Source: Episyrphus balteatus
Taxonomy: Eukaryota; Arthropoda; Insecta; Diptera; Syrphidae
Direction of reading: 5' to 3'
NCBI RefSeq assembly: GCF_945859705.1
Contig: NC_079135.1
Span: 28,445,679 to 28,509,678, forward strand
DNA: 64,000 nucleotides
Below the pieces are notes generated by a model that was given only the letters and a program-made list of their open reading frames with translations, did not search any database and had not been told where the DNA came from. Position 1 is the stretch's first letter. Each line of letters opens with the position of its first letter. Shown in pieces: positions 46,201 to 56,164 of this stretch. The position numbers and the translations under genes are program-made.

Positions 46201-48456
46201 AATAATCTAAAGCCTAATCCAGATGAAGGATTTTTAAAAATTCCGTCATTTAATAGAGTAAACAGGGGTAAAACGGAAAGATGAAATTTGGGCTTAAATC
46301 TAAACGCGTGGTCGTAGAGAGTTGATTTTTTTTGTTATAGATAGAGGAGACTGATTTAAGGATAACTGCATTTAAGAAAAAATTCTAAAAAATTCTGGAA
46401 CTCCGCCATAACGTTTTGTTTGAACGTTGATCAGGTGTTGTGGGTATGAAAAAATGTTGATTATGGGTAGGGGAATTTTTTTTGACAATTCTAAAGGTGC
46501 CAGGTGAAAGATGAAGGAAAAAAAATTAGGCGTCTCATACGGATTTTTTTCGAAATATGAATTTTTGAAAAAAAACCTACTTTTTTAGGGGTGTTTTTGA
46601 GTAGTTTTTGATTATTAGCTTTTTTTTGGAGCGTTCAAAAAATCTCAAGTTATATGGGACATGATAAATGTGCAAAAAATTGAAATCGTTAAAAGAGTTT
46701 TGACTGAATACGGAGAAAAATAAGTTTTTAAAAAACAGGTTTTTTGGCCGTTTTTAACCGATTTTCATCGTTTTTTATTTTTACCTTTTTTTCTTTAATA
46801 GATAGAAGAATATTATATACAGAGTAACGATAGACCATGACTACGACTATATGTGTGCGAAATTTCAATCATTTTCGTAAACACAATTTTGAGATAACGG
46901 TAAAATAAAATTTTAGAATTCAACAGGTTATTACTTTTTACCAAGAGCAGATAGAAATTTGATTAAACATATATGAGCATCCTGATACAATTACCTTTCA
47001 TTTGGTATATCACACATAACGCTAGACTAGTTAGCCAAGCCACACAATGTTAAATCAAGAAACTTGCGAAAAACATCAAACCACCAGTGGATTCTAGCTC
47101 TTTTTGTAGATGTCTCATAGACTTGATCTATATATATATTTTTAGCTAAGACAATAAGCTTTCAGATGGTGTAAAAAGTTTAAGAGATTGTTAAAAAAAA
47201 AAATGGATTTAATAGCATGAGAAGATAAATTTACATGTTTTCTTTGCTTTTTTTGATGAAAATGATTGTTTTAAATAAATTATTTTAATACTTTTTGCTC
47301 ATTGTAAAAGTTTAAAAATGATTTTATTATTTAGAAGAAATATTTGGTTTGTAAATGGTATCATTTTTTTTTGTGAGCTTTTAAAATAAAAAAATTAATA
47401 TGTATAATGAGAAAAGAAAAAAAGTTATTTTTTTTTAGCTTTTTCTTGTAAATTATGATTGTATGAAATAAATAAACGCTTCAAATGGGTCATTTTGAAA
47501 GCACACAACCTGTTTTCTTACGACGTTATCACGTAAAATCATCGTCCGTAAACCGGCTTTACAGACAACCTCTTTTTAACTTTGTTATTTGAGTTTTTAA
47601 TAATGCAGTCCAACACTCTTGTTTTACAGATTTATTGACTTTCCCTGGATTCCTAGATAATACAAATTGTATGCTTTATGGCATTCCACTACTTACCTTT
47701 CAACAGCTTAAAGTCAGCATCAGCTGGACTAGTATAAAGCAGAACCTGTTCCAGCAACAACTTGTAACGGGGAACTCTTTGAATTGGAGCAATCATAAGT
47801 GAATTCAATTTTCTCTGAACCTCAGGACGAGTTTCAGTGCTTTCGAGAAACTTTCTGAAAACTGGATTTTTGCTAGTAAAATCCTGAAGAATCAACAAAG
47901 CACTTTTATAATCAAAAGCATAAACTGAGTATAATTTAAAGAATGGTGCCATTTTCAAAAATGCTTGAGCAACATTCTCCTCATTCAATTCAATCTCTTT
48001 CAGAAGTTCCCCATTTAAATTGTAAATCATTTCAATTTGACCAAAAAGTGTTGTATGCGAACTGTCACTAAGAATTCCCTGTTCTTTCAAAGGAACAACA
48101 AAATATTCCATCAAAATTTCCAATTGCTTGAGATAGGCTTTCTCAGAGCTGATGATTTCTTGAATGGCTTGAAGTCGAAAAGATTGACGACGATCGAAGA
48201 CATCATTTTTATCGGGTGTTATTCGGTCAAGTAATGAACAAACTATACAGGAATATGAATTGGTTATAAAAAGGATTCTTTAAAGCAAACATGGTGGAGA
48301 TTTTCAAGGGCATTAACTCTTACCTCTTTTTCTTGTTTTTGCAGTAAGAAGATTCCGTTCGTTGAGCACTTGTTTGAGTTCTTTGCTGAATGTTAGAGGT
48401 GTATGGAATTCTGGGTCGGGTGCACTTGATGGACGTTTAATGGGTGTGTGATACAT
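40288..48456 (-). CDS. RhoGEF with DH and PH domains, five exons, complete
   Basis: Encodes a 636-aa guanine-nucleotide exchange factor that should activate a Rho-family GTPase at membranes or cytoskeleton. Exons in transcript order are 48324-48456, 47697-48242, 41140-41632, 41024-41084 and 40288-40965. Phases are consistent and total 1911 nt. The start is MYHTPIKRPSSAPDPEF at 48456. The DH domain spans about 60-225: RLQAIQEIISSEKAYLKQLE is the CR1-like helix, and LMIAPIQRVPRYKLLLEQVL the CR3 helix. A PH domain occupies about 275-375 (EGILNKVNRKGDEIKRYCVL to WVGFIKDAIEL). The C-terminal 225 residues are Ser/Lys/Asp-rich with RRRSILKKTKP and SPRKRVKFDD, likely disordered and possibly phosphorylated or nuclear-targeting. 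I cannot assign the subfamily. The intron between the DH and PH exons is 6 kb and filled with repeats. Confidence 0.9.
42212..42638 (-). pseudogene. C-terminal half of a Tc1-like transposase, left arm
   Basis: This is the mirror copy of the right-arm pseudogene, identical in the translated 68-residue block and bearing the same TAG stop at 42432-42434. It is transcriptionally in the same direction as the host RhoGEF gene but lies within its intron. Confidence 0.85.
43004..43430 (+). pseudogene. C-terminal half of a Tc1-like transposase, right arm
   Basis: The frame reads MDHLKYKEILRDTILPF, then the second catalytic Asp region TFLQDNDPKHKTKS and the PSQSPDLIPIED block. It stops at TAG 43208-43210, where the family has Trp. 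Beyond the stop the frame stays open through SDVGKAINR to NKGYPTKY and a TAG near 43388. The sequence upstream of the axis does not supply the first catalytic Asp or the helix-turn-helix. The copy is therefore non-functional. Confidence 0.85.
44120..44352. repeat. CAGAATTTTG minisatellite in inverted arrangement
   Basis: On the plus strand the left part repeats CAAAATTCTG (about 44126-44180). The right part repeats CAGAATTTTG (44230-44350), mostly in an AAAGCAGAATTTTGAAA context with a period of 15-20 bp. The outer ends read GGGGTCAAAATTCTG and CAGAATTTTGACCC. Confidence 0.65.
44573..44897. repeat. Tandem duplication, 2 x 162 bp
   Basis: Two adjacent copies start ATCATAAACTAAATCT and end GACCAGGTTATTATATATA, differing at only a few positions. 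The small palindrome AAAGTGTCATGACACTTT follows directly (about 44900-44917). Confidence 0.85.
44918..46021. other. RhoGEF intron, possible ACAGGGTGTCC-ended element
   Basis: At about 45192 the sequence TACAGGGTGTCC begins a segment that might end near 45742 with GCCACCCTAATGTA, but the terminal match is short. No coding sequence. Confidence 0.3.
46022..47545. mobile_element. Element of about 1.5 kb with GTGATAACGTC / GACGTTATCAC ends
   Basis: The left end reads TTTGACGTGATAACGTCTTAT and continues to ATCGATGA. The right end (about 47520-47545) is CGACGTTATCACGTAAAATC with ATCATCG, an inverted match of about 25 bp with a few changes. The interior has no ORF of note, so it is probably non-autonomous or decayed. 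It lies in the RhoGEF intron, about 150 bp from the DH exon. Confidence 0.5.
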
Positions 48457-49259
48457 TTTAAGTTGGAATTTTTTTATATTTTAAGTACGTTGATAGTTTT
48501 TAATATTAATTTTAATGGATATTACACAAAAAGCTGCAAGGACAAGAAAGAAAAAGGAACATAGCAGACGTTGCACCTGTCTTTAATTTTTTTTGGAACA
48601 AGAGGCTCTGTTTTAAATTCAAGGTGGGCAACATTGAAAAGAAAAAATTCAAAAATTTGAAAAATGATAGTGTTCAGTGAAGAAGAATTAATGGGTGCAC
48701 TCCGTCATGTAAACGTACTAAATAAAAATTAATTTTTTTTTGGGTAGTTGTACAAACGTTATTCAAGCCTTGGTTCAATTTCTTAATTCAACGATTTCGG
48801 TGAATTAACGGTGGTTCACCTCTAGTGCAAGCATGGACTCGCTTATTTTAACATGAACCTTAAACCAGAGATATAACTCAGTTATATGTTTAGCTGCGGT
48901 CCTTTGGGAATATTTATCTTCTGCGTAGTACTAAAAGCTGCTTTGAACTACTTTTTCAATAGAGCAAAAGTAGTAGAAAATTGTTCCAAAAGGAACGCAG
49001 CTATCAACGATTTCAAAACATAAAAATTGTACAACTGGCCAAAGACATCAAAGAAGCTTGTTTCAAATTCTTCTTGTTCTCAATTCGACGCCGACCGATG
49101 AAAAAAAACTACAGATTGCGTTTTGTAATGAAAAAAAAAAATTACTCACCTAAACAACGAACGTTCCTGTAAAGAATTTTTTTTTCTATACTAAAACGCT
49201 ATCCGTGGATTAGGAGTGACTTTTTTTAATTTCATTTCATTTTTATTTATATATTAATA
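48457..49259. other. Non-coding DNA upstream of RhoGEF
   Basis: This contains the presumptive RhoGEF promoter and 5' untranslated region, reading leftward. No clear core promoter element is identified and no other gene is seen. Confidence 0.4.
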
Positions 49260-49491
49260 AAGGCTTAACTACATTCACCACTTTTTGAAAAAGTACAAAA
49301 GTGAAAATATTTTTTTTCTCGCTAGCGGGATTTTTTTGTAAAAAAGAGTTTACAAATTGATTTTTGGACGGAAAAATAAGCATTCTGCATCATTTATTTT
49401 AATTTTCTAGCCTGAAAAACCATACAAAAATGCGTTTGAAAATTTTCACTTTTGTACTTTTTTACTTTTTGAGCCAATTTAGTTAAGGCTT
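49260..49491. repeat. MITE-like element, AAGGCTTAACTA family, copy 1 (232 bp)
   Basis: The tips AAGGCTTAACTA and TAGTTAAGGCTT are inverted. The subterminal AAAAGTACAAAAGTGAAAAT is also mirrored. A closely similar copy lies 190 bp to the right. Confidence 0.75.
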
Positions 49492-49605
49492 GAGTCTTGA
49501 TGCTCAATCTCATTTATGGCTTATATATTATTTAAATTTTATGATTTCATTTTGTGGTATTTACAAGAAAATTAAGATGAAAAAAATTTTTTTTAAGAAA
49601 AACTA

Positions 49606-50061
49606 ACGGCCATATTATTCACTAGTTTAAAAAATATATCTGGATGTAAAATTGTCAAATGTCAAAAATAAATCCAAAATAGTTAAGCCTTAACTACATA
49701 CACCACTTTTTGAAAAAGTACAAAAGTGAAAATATTATTTTTCTGGTTAGCGCAATTGTTTTGTGAAAAAGAGCATAAAAATTGTTTTTAGGCCAAAAAA
49801 TAAGCTTTCTGCATCATTTTTTTTAATTTTCCAGCCCAAAAAACTATACAAAAATTTTCACTTTTGTACTTTTTCACTTTTTGAGCCAATGTAGTTAAGG
49901 CTTTATCCCGATTTTAACTATGAAAATAGTTAAAAAATAGTTAAAAAATTACTATTTTTTTCTCTGTGTAATAGTGAATATCATGGATTTGGATTTATTT
50001 TTGACATTTCAATTTCTTTACATCCAGATGCATTTTTTAAACTAGTGAATAATATGGCCGT
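49606..50061. mobile_element. 456-bp MITE with an ACGGCCATATTATTCACTAG end, carrying a nested MITE
   Basis: The terminal inverted repeats are ACGGCCATATTATTCACTAG plus further matching sequence through TCTGGATGTAAA, over 40 bp with few mismatches (49606 and 50061 as tips). The 219-bp copy 2 of the AAGGCTTAACTA family (49685-49903) lies inside, so this element was present first. Confidence 0.75.
49685..49903. repeat. MITE-like element, AAGGCTTAACTA family, copy 2 (219 bp)
   Basis: Same tips and subterminal sequence as the copy at 49260. It differs mainly in the middle and by a short deletion before the right arm. Confidence 0.75.
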
Positions 50062-50070
50062 AAAAATAGA

Positions 50071-50146
50071 ATAAAATAAAATAAAATAAAATAAAATAAA
50101 ATAAAATAAAATAAAATAAAATAAAATAAAATAAAATAAAATAAAA
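50071..50146. repeat. (ATAAA)n microsatellite, about 15 units
   Basis: An uninterrupted ATAAA pentanucleotide run starts 10 bp beyond the right tip of the 456-bp MITE. Confidence 0.95.
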
Positions 50147-51077
50147 GTAATATCAAATAAAATAACAGATATAAGATAACAAAGATAAACTTTTATAACC
50201 TTTTTTCACTACGGCTCAAATGAGATAATCTTGTAAAATAATACCAGATCGTATACGACTTTTTTTAAATTTTAAATTCAGCTTAAAGCCTAGTATGCTG
50301 CTGAAGCGAAACGAAAAAAATTGAAGTCTCCAAAGTCAACAGCTAACGTGTTAACGAAAAACTACCATCGGGTATTATAGCAAAGTAAAAATAATAAAAA
50401 CACAAATCAAAAAATTCTAGAAAAAACATAAGAAAATAAGTTTTCAAGCAAAAACAAAACAAATTTAATTTCATTCAGGATTTCGTTGTCGATTTTTTGT
50501 ATAGGATTTCGCTTCAGCTGGGCTTAGCTAGAGAAATTATTTCATTTGTTTTGCTACTAGAAAAACTATTAAGCAACGTTAATAAATTATCTTAATTTGC
50601 ATACCTAAATTTTACCAATTATGAATTTTTAGCATAGTACATACTTCTGGTGAAGGGAAGATATAGACACATCTTCACTTGTGAACATTCATCGCTGGTA
50701 CACACTTCAAGTTTATTCATCTCATGAATACGCATACAATCCAAAAAATATATACATTCCTTTTTTCTTCAATTTTCAAATTTGTTTGTTCGAAAAAATA
50801 TAAAAGAGGCATAGAAACTCATGCTAAAATTCAGAATTTTAATTAATTCATCTATGTGAAAGCGATTCCCGTACATTTTGCACGTGAACTACTTAATCGC
50901 TCGTGAAGCAAAACTCTCCACTTTCTTCTCCACCGGGGTTCACAGCAACGTTCACGGGTGAACACAAAATACAAATTTGTATGGATTTATGACTTGCTTC
51001 ATCTGTATGTACTAGGCTTTATATAAAACACACAAATTAATGTCAAAAACATAACCCTTCACACACTACCTTATAGC

Positions 51078-51212
51078 CTGTTTTTACTACAGCCCAAATA
51101 AGATAATATCGCAAATTAGGTTAGTTCAAATTTCAAAATAAATTTTTTTTTTCTATGTGATTTGACATTCGAAATGAGACAACTTGCGAAATTATATCTA
51201 GTAAAAACCTGG
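51078..51212. repeat. Hairpin element, GAGCCCAAAT family, copy 2
   Basis: GTTTTTACTACAGCCCAAAT at the left and an AGTAAAAACC right tip enclose the shared interior GATTTGACATTC. A truncated relative is at about 50203-50250. Confidence 0.55.
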
Positions 51213-51340
51213 GGTTGAACTACGACATAAGTTCGTTAACGTTTTGACTATTGCTCTCTCTATTTAATCAGAAGAAAGTGATAGAGACACAAAGCGTCAG
51301 TACGTTAACATACGTATGCCGTAGCCCCGTAGCTTGACCC

Positions 51341-51878
51341 CTGTGGTGCGTTCTTTTATTCGACGATGTTAACTATTGTTAACAATAGTTAACTTTCATC
51401 GTTCCTAAATGAGAAAAAAGTTACAAAGTGTAACATCGTGACGTTACAACATCGTTCCTAAATCCAATGTTGAAGTGTCAAATAGTTACATTTTGTTACT
51501 TTTTCCAACTCAGCTCCTGGACTTGAGTTTCAATGTTAATCTGTCAAACACAACTAAATGAGGAAGAGAGGGGATGATGTGAGAAGAGAATTTCTTGTTT
51601 GTTTCCATATTTGAAATTATTGAATGCATATTTTTGTTTCAATTTGCTTAGAATTCAATTAAAAAGAATTATTTCAGTACCAAATTAATTCTTTCTTGTT
51701 TATTCATTCATAAAATTACTCTCGAAAAATTTTCTTTTGACAGATCAACACAATGTAACATTAGTCGTTCCTAAATCAAAGTTGAAATTTTCTAACAAAA
51801 TCTAACAAAAACAAATGCAACGATTTTTTTGACATAACAACAATAGTTAACTATATTCAATAAAAGAACGGACCACTG
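51341..51878. repeat. MITE-like element about 175 bp upstream of Adat1
   Basis: The tips GTGGTGCGTTCTTTTATT (51343) and AATAAAAGAACGGACCAC (ending 51876) are inverted with one change. The match extends into GTTAACTATTGTT. The left end contains a perfect 26-bp palindrome at 51368-51393 centred on GTTAAC. No ORF. It ends within likely promoter distance of the Adat1 start codon. Confidence 0.65.
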
Positions 51879-52052
51879 CTATTAGAAAATATCCAATAAT
51901 AGATCGATGTAAATTGGGTTTTAAGAATTCAGTTTGCAACTGGTTGCTGAACTATTCCATTTTAGTACTTAAATATGACAAATGTCATTTTTGCATCTGT
52001 CACTTTTTTTTTTTTTGTAAACAAGAATCTAGTGATAAGTTGATAAGAAGCA

Positions 52053-53333
52053 ATGCAACCAAAAAATCTTGCAAATTCCTTTGCGGAGATAACTTTTAAG
52101 AAATTTAATTCTCTTCCAAAAACAGGCAAACCAACCAAATCAGAATGGACAGTTTTATCTTCCATAATTCAAGTTGACAACAGCCAAAATGGTGAAACAA
52201 AAGTTGTTGCCCTCGGATGTGGGACAAAATGTATAGGCAAATCAAAACTATGTCCATTCGGTTTGATATTAAATGATTCCCATGCCGAAGTATTGGCTAG
52301 GAGGGGTTTCCTACGATATATTTACCATCAACTGAAAAGTAGGAATGATTTGATTACTTATGATGAAACAAAATACGTTTTTCGAATAAAAGGTTCGATA
52401 AGCTTTCATTTCTTTACCACACAAGTTCCTTGTGGAGATGCTTGTATAGCTTCTGAACCAATAGAGAACTGTAATGAGATTCCCAATAAGCGCATAAAGT
52501 TAGATGACAATAAATCCAATGCTGGAGATGTATTGAATTCATCTAAAGTATTCACTGGAGCAAAGCTTATCGGGAATCATGAATCTGATCCAATGAATCA
52601 AGTTCAAGGTTCACTTAGGACTAAACCAGGTCGTGGAGATCGTACTCTATCGATGTCATGTAGTGACAAACTCTCCAAGTGGAATATTTTAGGTGTTCAG
52701 GGTGCTTTATTGGACATGATTCTAGAAAAACCAATTTATTTGGAATCATTGAATTTCTCTTGCCAATTCGATATGAATTCTATGCAAAGAGCTATCTATG
52801 GACGATGGAAAGAAAGAGAGTTCAAAAGTAATAGATTTATTGCTCAAGAACCTCAAATTCACTTTTCAGAAAAGTGTAGTTTTGAGTTTTCTCAAGATCC
52901 GAAGAAAAATGCATCTCCAAATGGTTTAGTTTGGTGCGATGTCCCAGAAGACAATGGGTAAACCCTTCTTCTTGTTTAAGTTTCTTACAAATTTATCCCT
53001 TCTCTTTTCAGGCCATACGAGATCTCAGTCAATGGCAAAAAGCAAGGAATCACTAAGAAGCTACTTCAAACAAAAAAGGCATCCCTTAAAATTAGCAAAC
53101 TTCAATTACTTGAAGAGTTTTGCGAGTTTGTGAAAAGCCATTCAGAACTTAAGACAAAATTTATTCTCGGAGAGGATGATTTGGAAAGCAAGACTTATCG
53201 TGAACTCAAAGAAATGTCCCAAGAGTATCAAGACTCTTGGAAAGTTCTGAAAGAATCGTACTTCCAACAATGGACAAAAAGGCCAGATAACATATTAGAC
53301 TTTAATCTCTTATCCTGCAATAAAAATAGTTGA
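52053..53333 (+). CDS. Adat1: tRNA-specific adenosine deaminase 1, two exons
   Basis: Encodes the 408-aa ADAT1-type enzyme that deaminates adenosine 37 of eukaryotic tRNA-Ala to inosine. Exons 52053-52957 and 53012-53333 are joined by a 54-bp GT/AG intron in phase 2. The zinc-dependent deaminase site is intact: NDSHAEVLARR gives His77 and the proton-shuttling Glu79, QVPCGDACIAS gives Cys127, and RTLSMSCSDKLSKW gives Cys203. The KPGRGDRT loop and WNILGVQGALL are typical of ADAT/ADAR deaminase domains. No double-stranded-RNA-binding domain is present, which separates it from ADAR. The ATG at 52053 is the first in frame. A poly(A) signal candidate (53529) falls inside the neighbouring transposable element. 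Confidence 0.95.
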
Positions 53334-53474
53334 CAATTTTACATACAAAAAAGTTTGATTTGTAGAGAGAAAGAGATGGATTGTTAGATTGTGACTGAAA
53401 AATCTCCGATCATAAGTCACCAACACCAAAAACTACAAGAAACGTTGTAGAAAGTAGATACTCAGAGTAGTTAT

Positions 53475-54748
53475 GGGTCAAAATCATGGAGGTGGAAAAT
53501 TTTATGTCCAGACATTTTTTTTAATCAAAATAAAATTGGAAACCCCTGCAGACATACAAGATACAACCCTATAATTCTCAGCCAGCGATTTATTTAAAGC
53601 TTTTTTCTCATTTACCAATTAAAATAGTTGGCACGCATCTACGAATCCATTTCTTCCATTTATTTTTTATTGCATCTAATATACCCAAAAAAAGCGTTCT
53701 CGGACTCAAAAACTGAAAATAAAATGGCTTAAAACCACATAAAAGTTCATTATTTTTGATTATTTATTTTCTTAACACTACATATACTCTTTATAAATTG
53801 GTACATCTCTTGCAAAAAAAATAAGTTTTTTTTATTTTTAATACATTGATAAAAGTTGTCCCAAGAAAAATGACTCATAAAACCAACATTTCTTAAAGTA
53901 TCAATATTTTAATCATCTAACGTACCTACAAATGGTGCTGCAAGCAGTTTTTAAAGTTGTACTTATATAGAGTTATCATTCCACACCTATTTTAATGGAT
54001 AAATATATAAAATGTATGTAAGAAGCTAGTTTTAGTTTCATTTTTAAGTAGCGTAAATCAATTAACCGTCTTTCCGGGAACGCTTATTTTGGGGTATAGT
54101 TAGATTGAAATTTTAATTTGTTGGTGATATTATGATCAAAAATCGAGACCACTGCCATATAATCTCAAAAATATTTCGTTTTACTTTGTGACAAAAATAA
54201 AATAAAAATAAATTAAGTTTTGACGTCATTTCCGGGAACGCTTTTAGAATCTGAATAAATAATGTAGTCTTACACTCATAATTTTGCAATTTTTAGGTAT
54301 TTTTACTCAGTATCCTATCTAACTATGGCTGTAATATTCACATTTATCAAAAAAGTTACAAAAAAACAAAAACAAAAGAAAAAATTACTTATGGCCTAAG
54401 TGTTTGGGACGTGCATAAAAGCATTTTTTTTTTTTTTTTAGAAATCGGTCTCTGCCCCAATAAATAAAGTTATATTTGATTTAATTAAGATCTACTATCT
54501 TAATATAATAATATATCATTCACATTGATACTATTTCTAGACCCCTAAAGTCGTTTTGAAGAGATCACCACCATTTCGAGGAACGTTTTTCTAGTACTAA
54601 TTTTGGGTGTTTGCAGTAAATTGAACAATATACATTTTTGTGCTCTGCACGTTCATGAACCGATAAATTATGGCTAAAGCGAACATTTGAGCATGAAATT
54701 TTTATCATAAAACATCATCGAAATTTCCCACCTCCATGATTTTGACCC
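53475..54748. mobile_element. 1274-bp inverted-repeat element flanked by TTAT
   Basis: The tips GGGTCAAAATCATGGAGGTG (53475) and its complement (ending 54748) match over about 27 bp. TTAT is duplicated on each side (53471-53474, 54749-54752). Inside are several copies of CCGGGAACGCTT or relatives (near 53690 inverted, 54071, 54229, 54571). There is no transposase. The superfamily is unknown. It fills almost the whole gap between the 3' ends of Adat1 and the BtpA gene. Confidence 0.75.
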
Positions 54749-54863
54749 TTATAAATTTATCTTGGTCAAGGTGAAACCAAAATTCTTAACTAAAGATATA
54801 TAATTTTTTATTAATTAAAAATATCTAGTTTTATTAACTAAAGCTGTCTTGAGTTTTAGATTT

Positions 54864-55931
54864 TTATTTTGTTCTTAATTTTTTAAGATTTTCCATAAAT
54901 TCTTGAATATTTCCTTCACAGAGATCATTTGCCCAATGACCATCTTTTTTAAAGTGTGATCCAATGATAACAGCATTAGCTTTTTCATAGTAATCTTTTA
55001 AGTTATCTTTGGTCACTCCAGAGCCAATTAGGAGAGGAACTTCAACTTTTCCATATAGAGCATTTAAGTCGTCGGGACTGGCAGCATGTCCAGTTGATGT
55101 TCCTGGCAATAGAAATATCATTTCCTTTTCTCTTTTTTTATTATTGATATCTCACCTGTTACTATTATTCCATCGGTAAGAAAGAATTCAGCAGCTTTGG
55201 CTGTTTCAAGTAGACTTGTATCAGCTGTAATCGAGTGGGAGCTATGTTTCTTCTTCAAATCTGTGAATACTAAAACCGACTCAGCATCTATCAGTCGGCG
55301 ATATCTTAAAATATCCCCAGCGCAGGCATCGGTATATCCCTCGTCTGCAACATGACCGAATACAAATCCTTCAGCACGAATATATTGAAGGTCACATGCT
55401 TTTGCAATAGCTAGGGCTTGTTTGTTGCCACATGCAAGAACCTGATGAAGTACAATTTTGTCTATATCAATGTTTTATAAACTCACTTGAATACCACAAG
55501 GCATAGATTTGGGGATGATTTTTCGAATTTCAGTTGCAATTCGAGACATGCATGAAATTGTTTCAGGTCCTAAAGCATTTTCTTGGACATAAGGAACATC
55601 ATGCATATTTTCAATCAGAATCGAATCCTAAAACATTTAATTCGTTTTCCAGATCAGTTTTTTCAAGGGCAAACAGTAGTTATTTATATTATAACTCACT
55701 AGTTTATGTTGCGAATAAATATTCGCTTCATGTTTGGCCTTTTCTACAATTTCATTGAAATTACCGGAATATTTTGGTGTACCTTTTGATTGCATTTCAA
55801 TTAAAATTGTACTCACATGGTGATAGGAAATAAGTTTTATAATCTATGTATGTACCTGGTAATGCATCTAAATGAACCATACCAATAACATTGCAATTAG
55901 ATTTTTGGAATACATTTAAAAACTTCTTCAT
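54864..55931 (-). CDS. BtpA-family TIM-barrel protein, five exons, complete
   Basis: The 274-aa protein belongs to the BtpA/F13E9.13 family, whose cyanobacterial founder affects photosystem I biogenesis. Its role in animals is not established, and mitochondrial location is only a common annotation. Exons in transcript order are 55856-55931, 55700-55782, 55487-55627, 55156-55441 and 54864-55102; phases fit (825 nt). Family hallmarks are VIGMVHLDALPGTPKYSG at the start, ILIENMHDVPY, IRAEGFVFGHVADEG, KKKHSSHSITAD, EFFLTDGIIVTG and PLLIGSGVTKDNL, which are barrel-strand signatures in the right order. The start ATG is at 55931. The poly(A) signal AATAAA at 54830-54835 (minus strand) is about 30 nt after the stop. 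It is convergent with Adat1. No defects seen. Confidence 0.93.
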
Positions 55932-56164
55932 AGTGAGAGAGTACTTTACTTTACTGATACTTGTGAAAATTCTTCGGATAAAAATAATCTACATACATCG
56001 GATTCCACGTTTTATTTACTGGAATCAGCTGATTATTATTATTTTAGGAAGTGTCAAAAGTTCTTGTATAGGTACACGTGAATACATAAAACCATGTACG
56101 TTACATTTAAAATTAATTTGGAACTGATTATTTGTATGATTCATTTCGTCACTCCTATTTTAAT

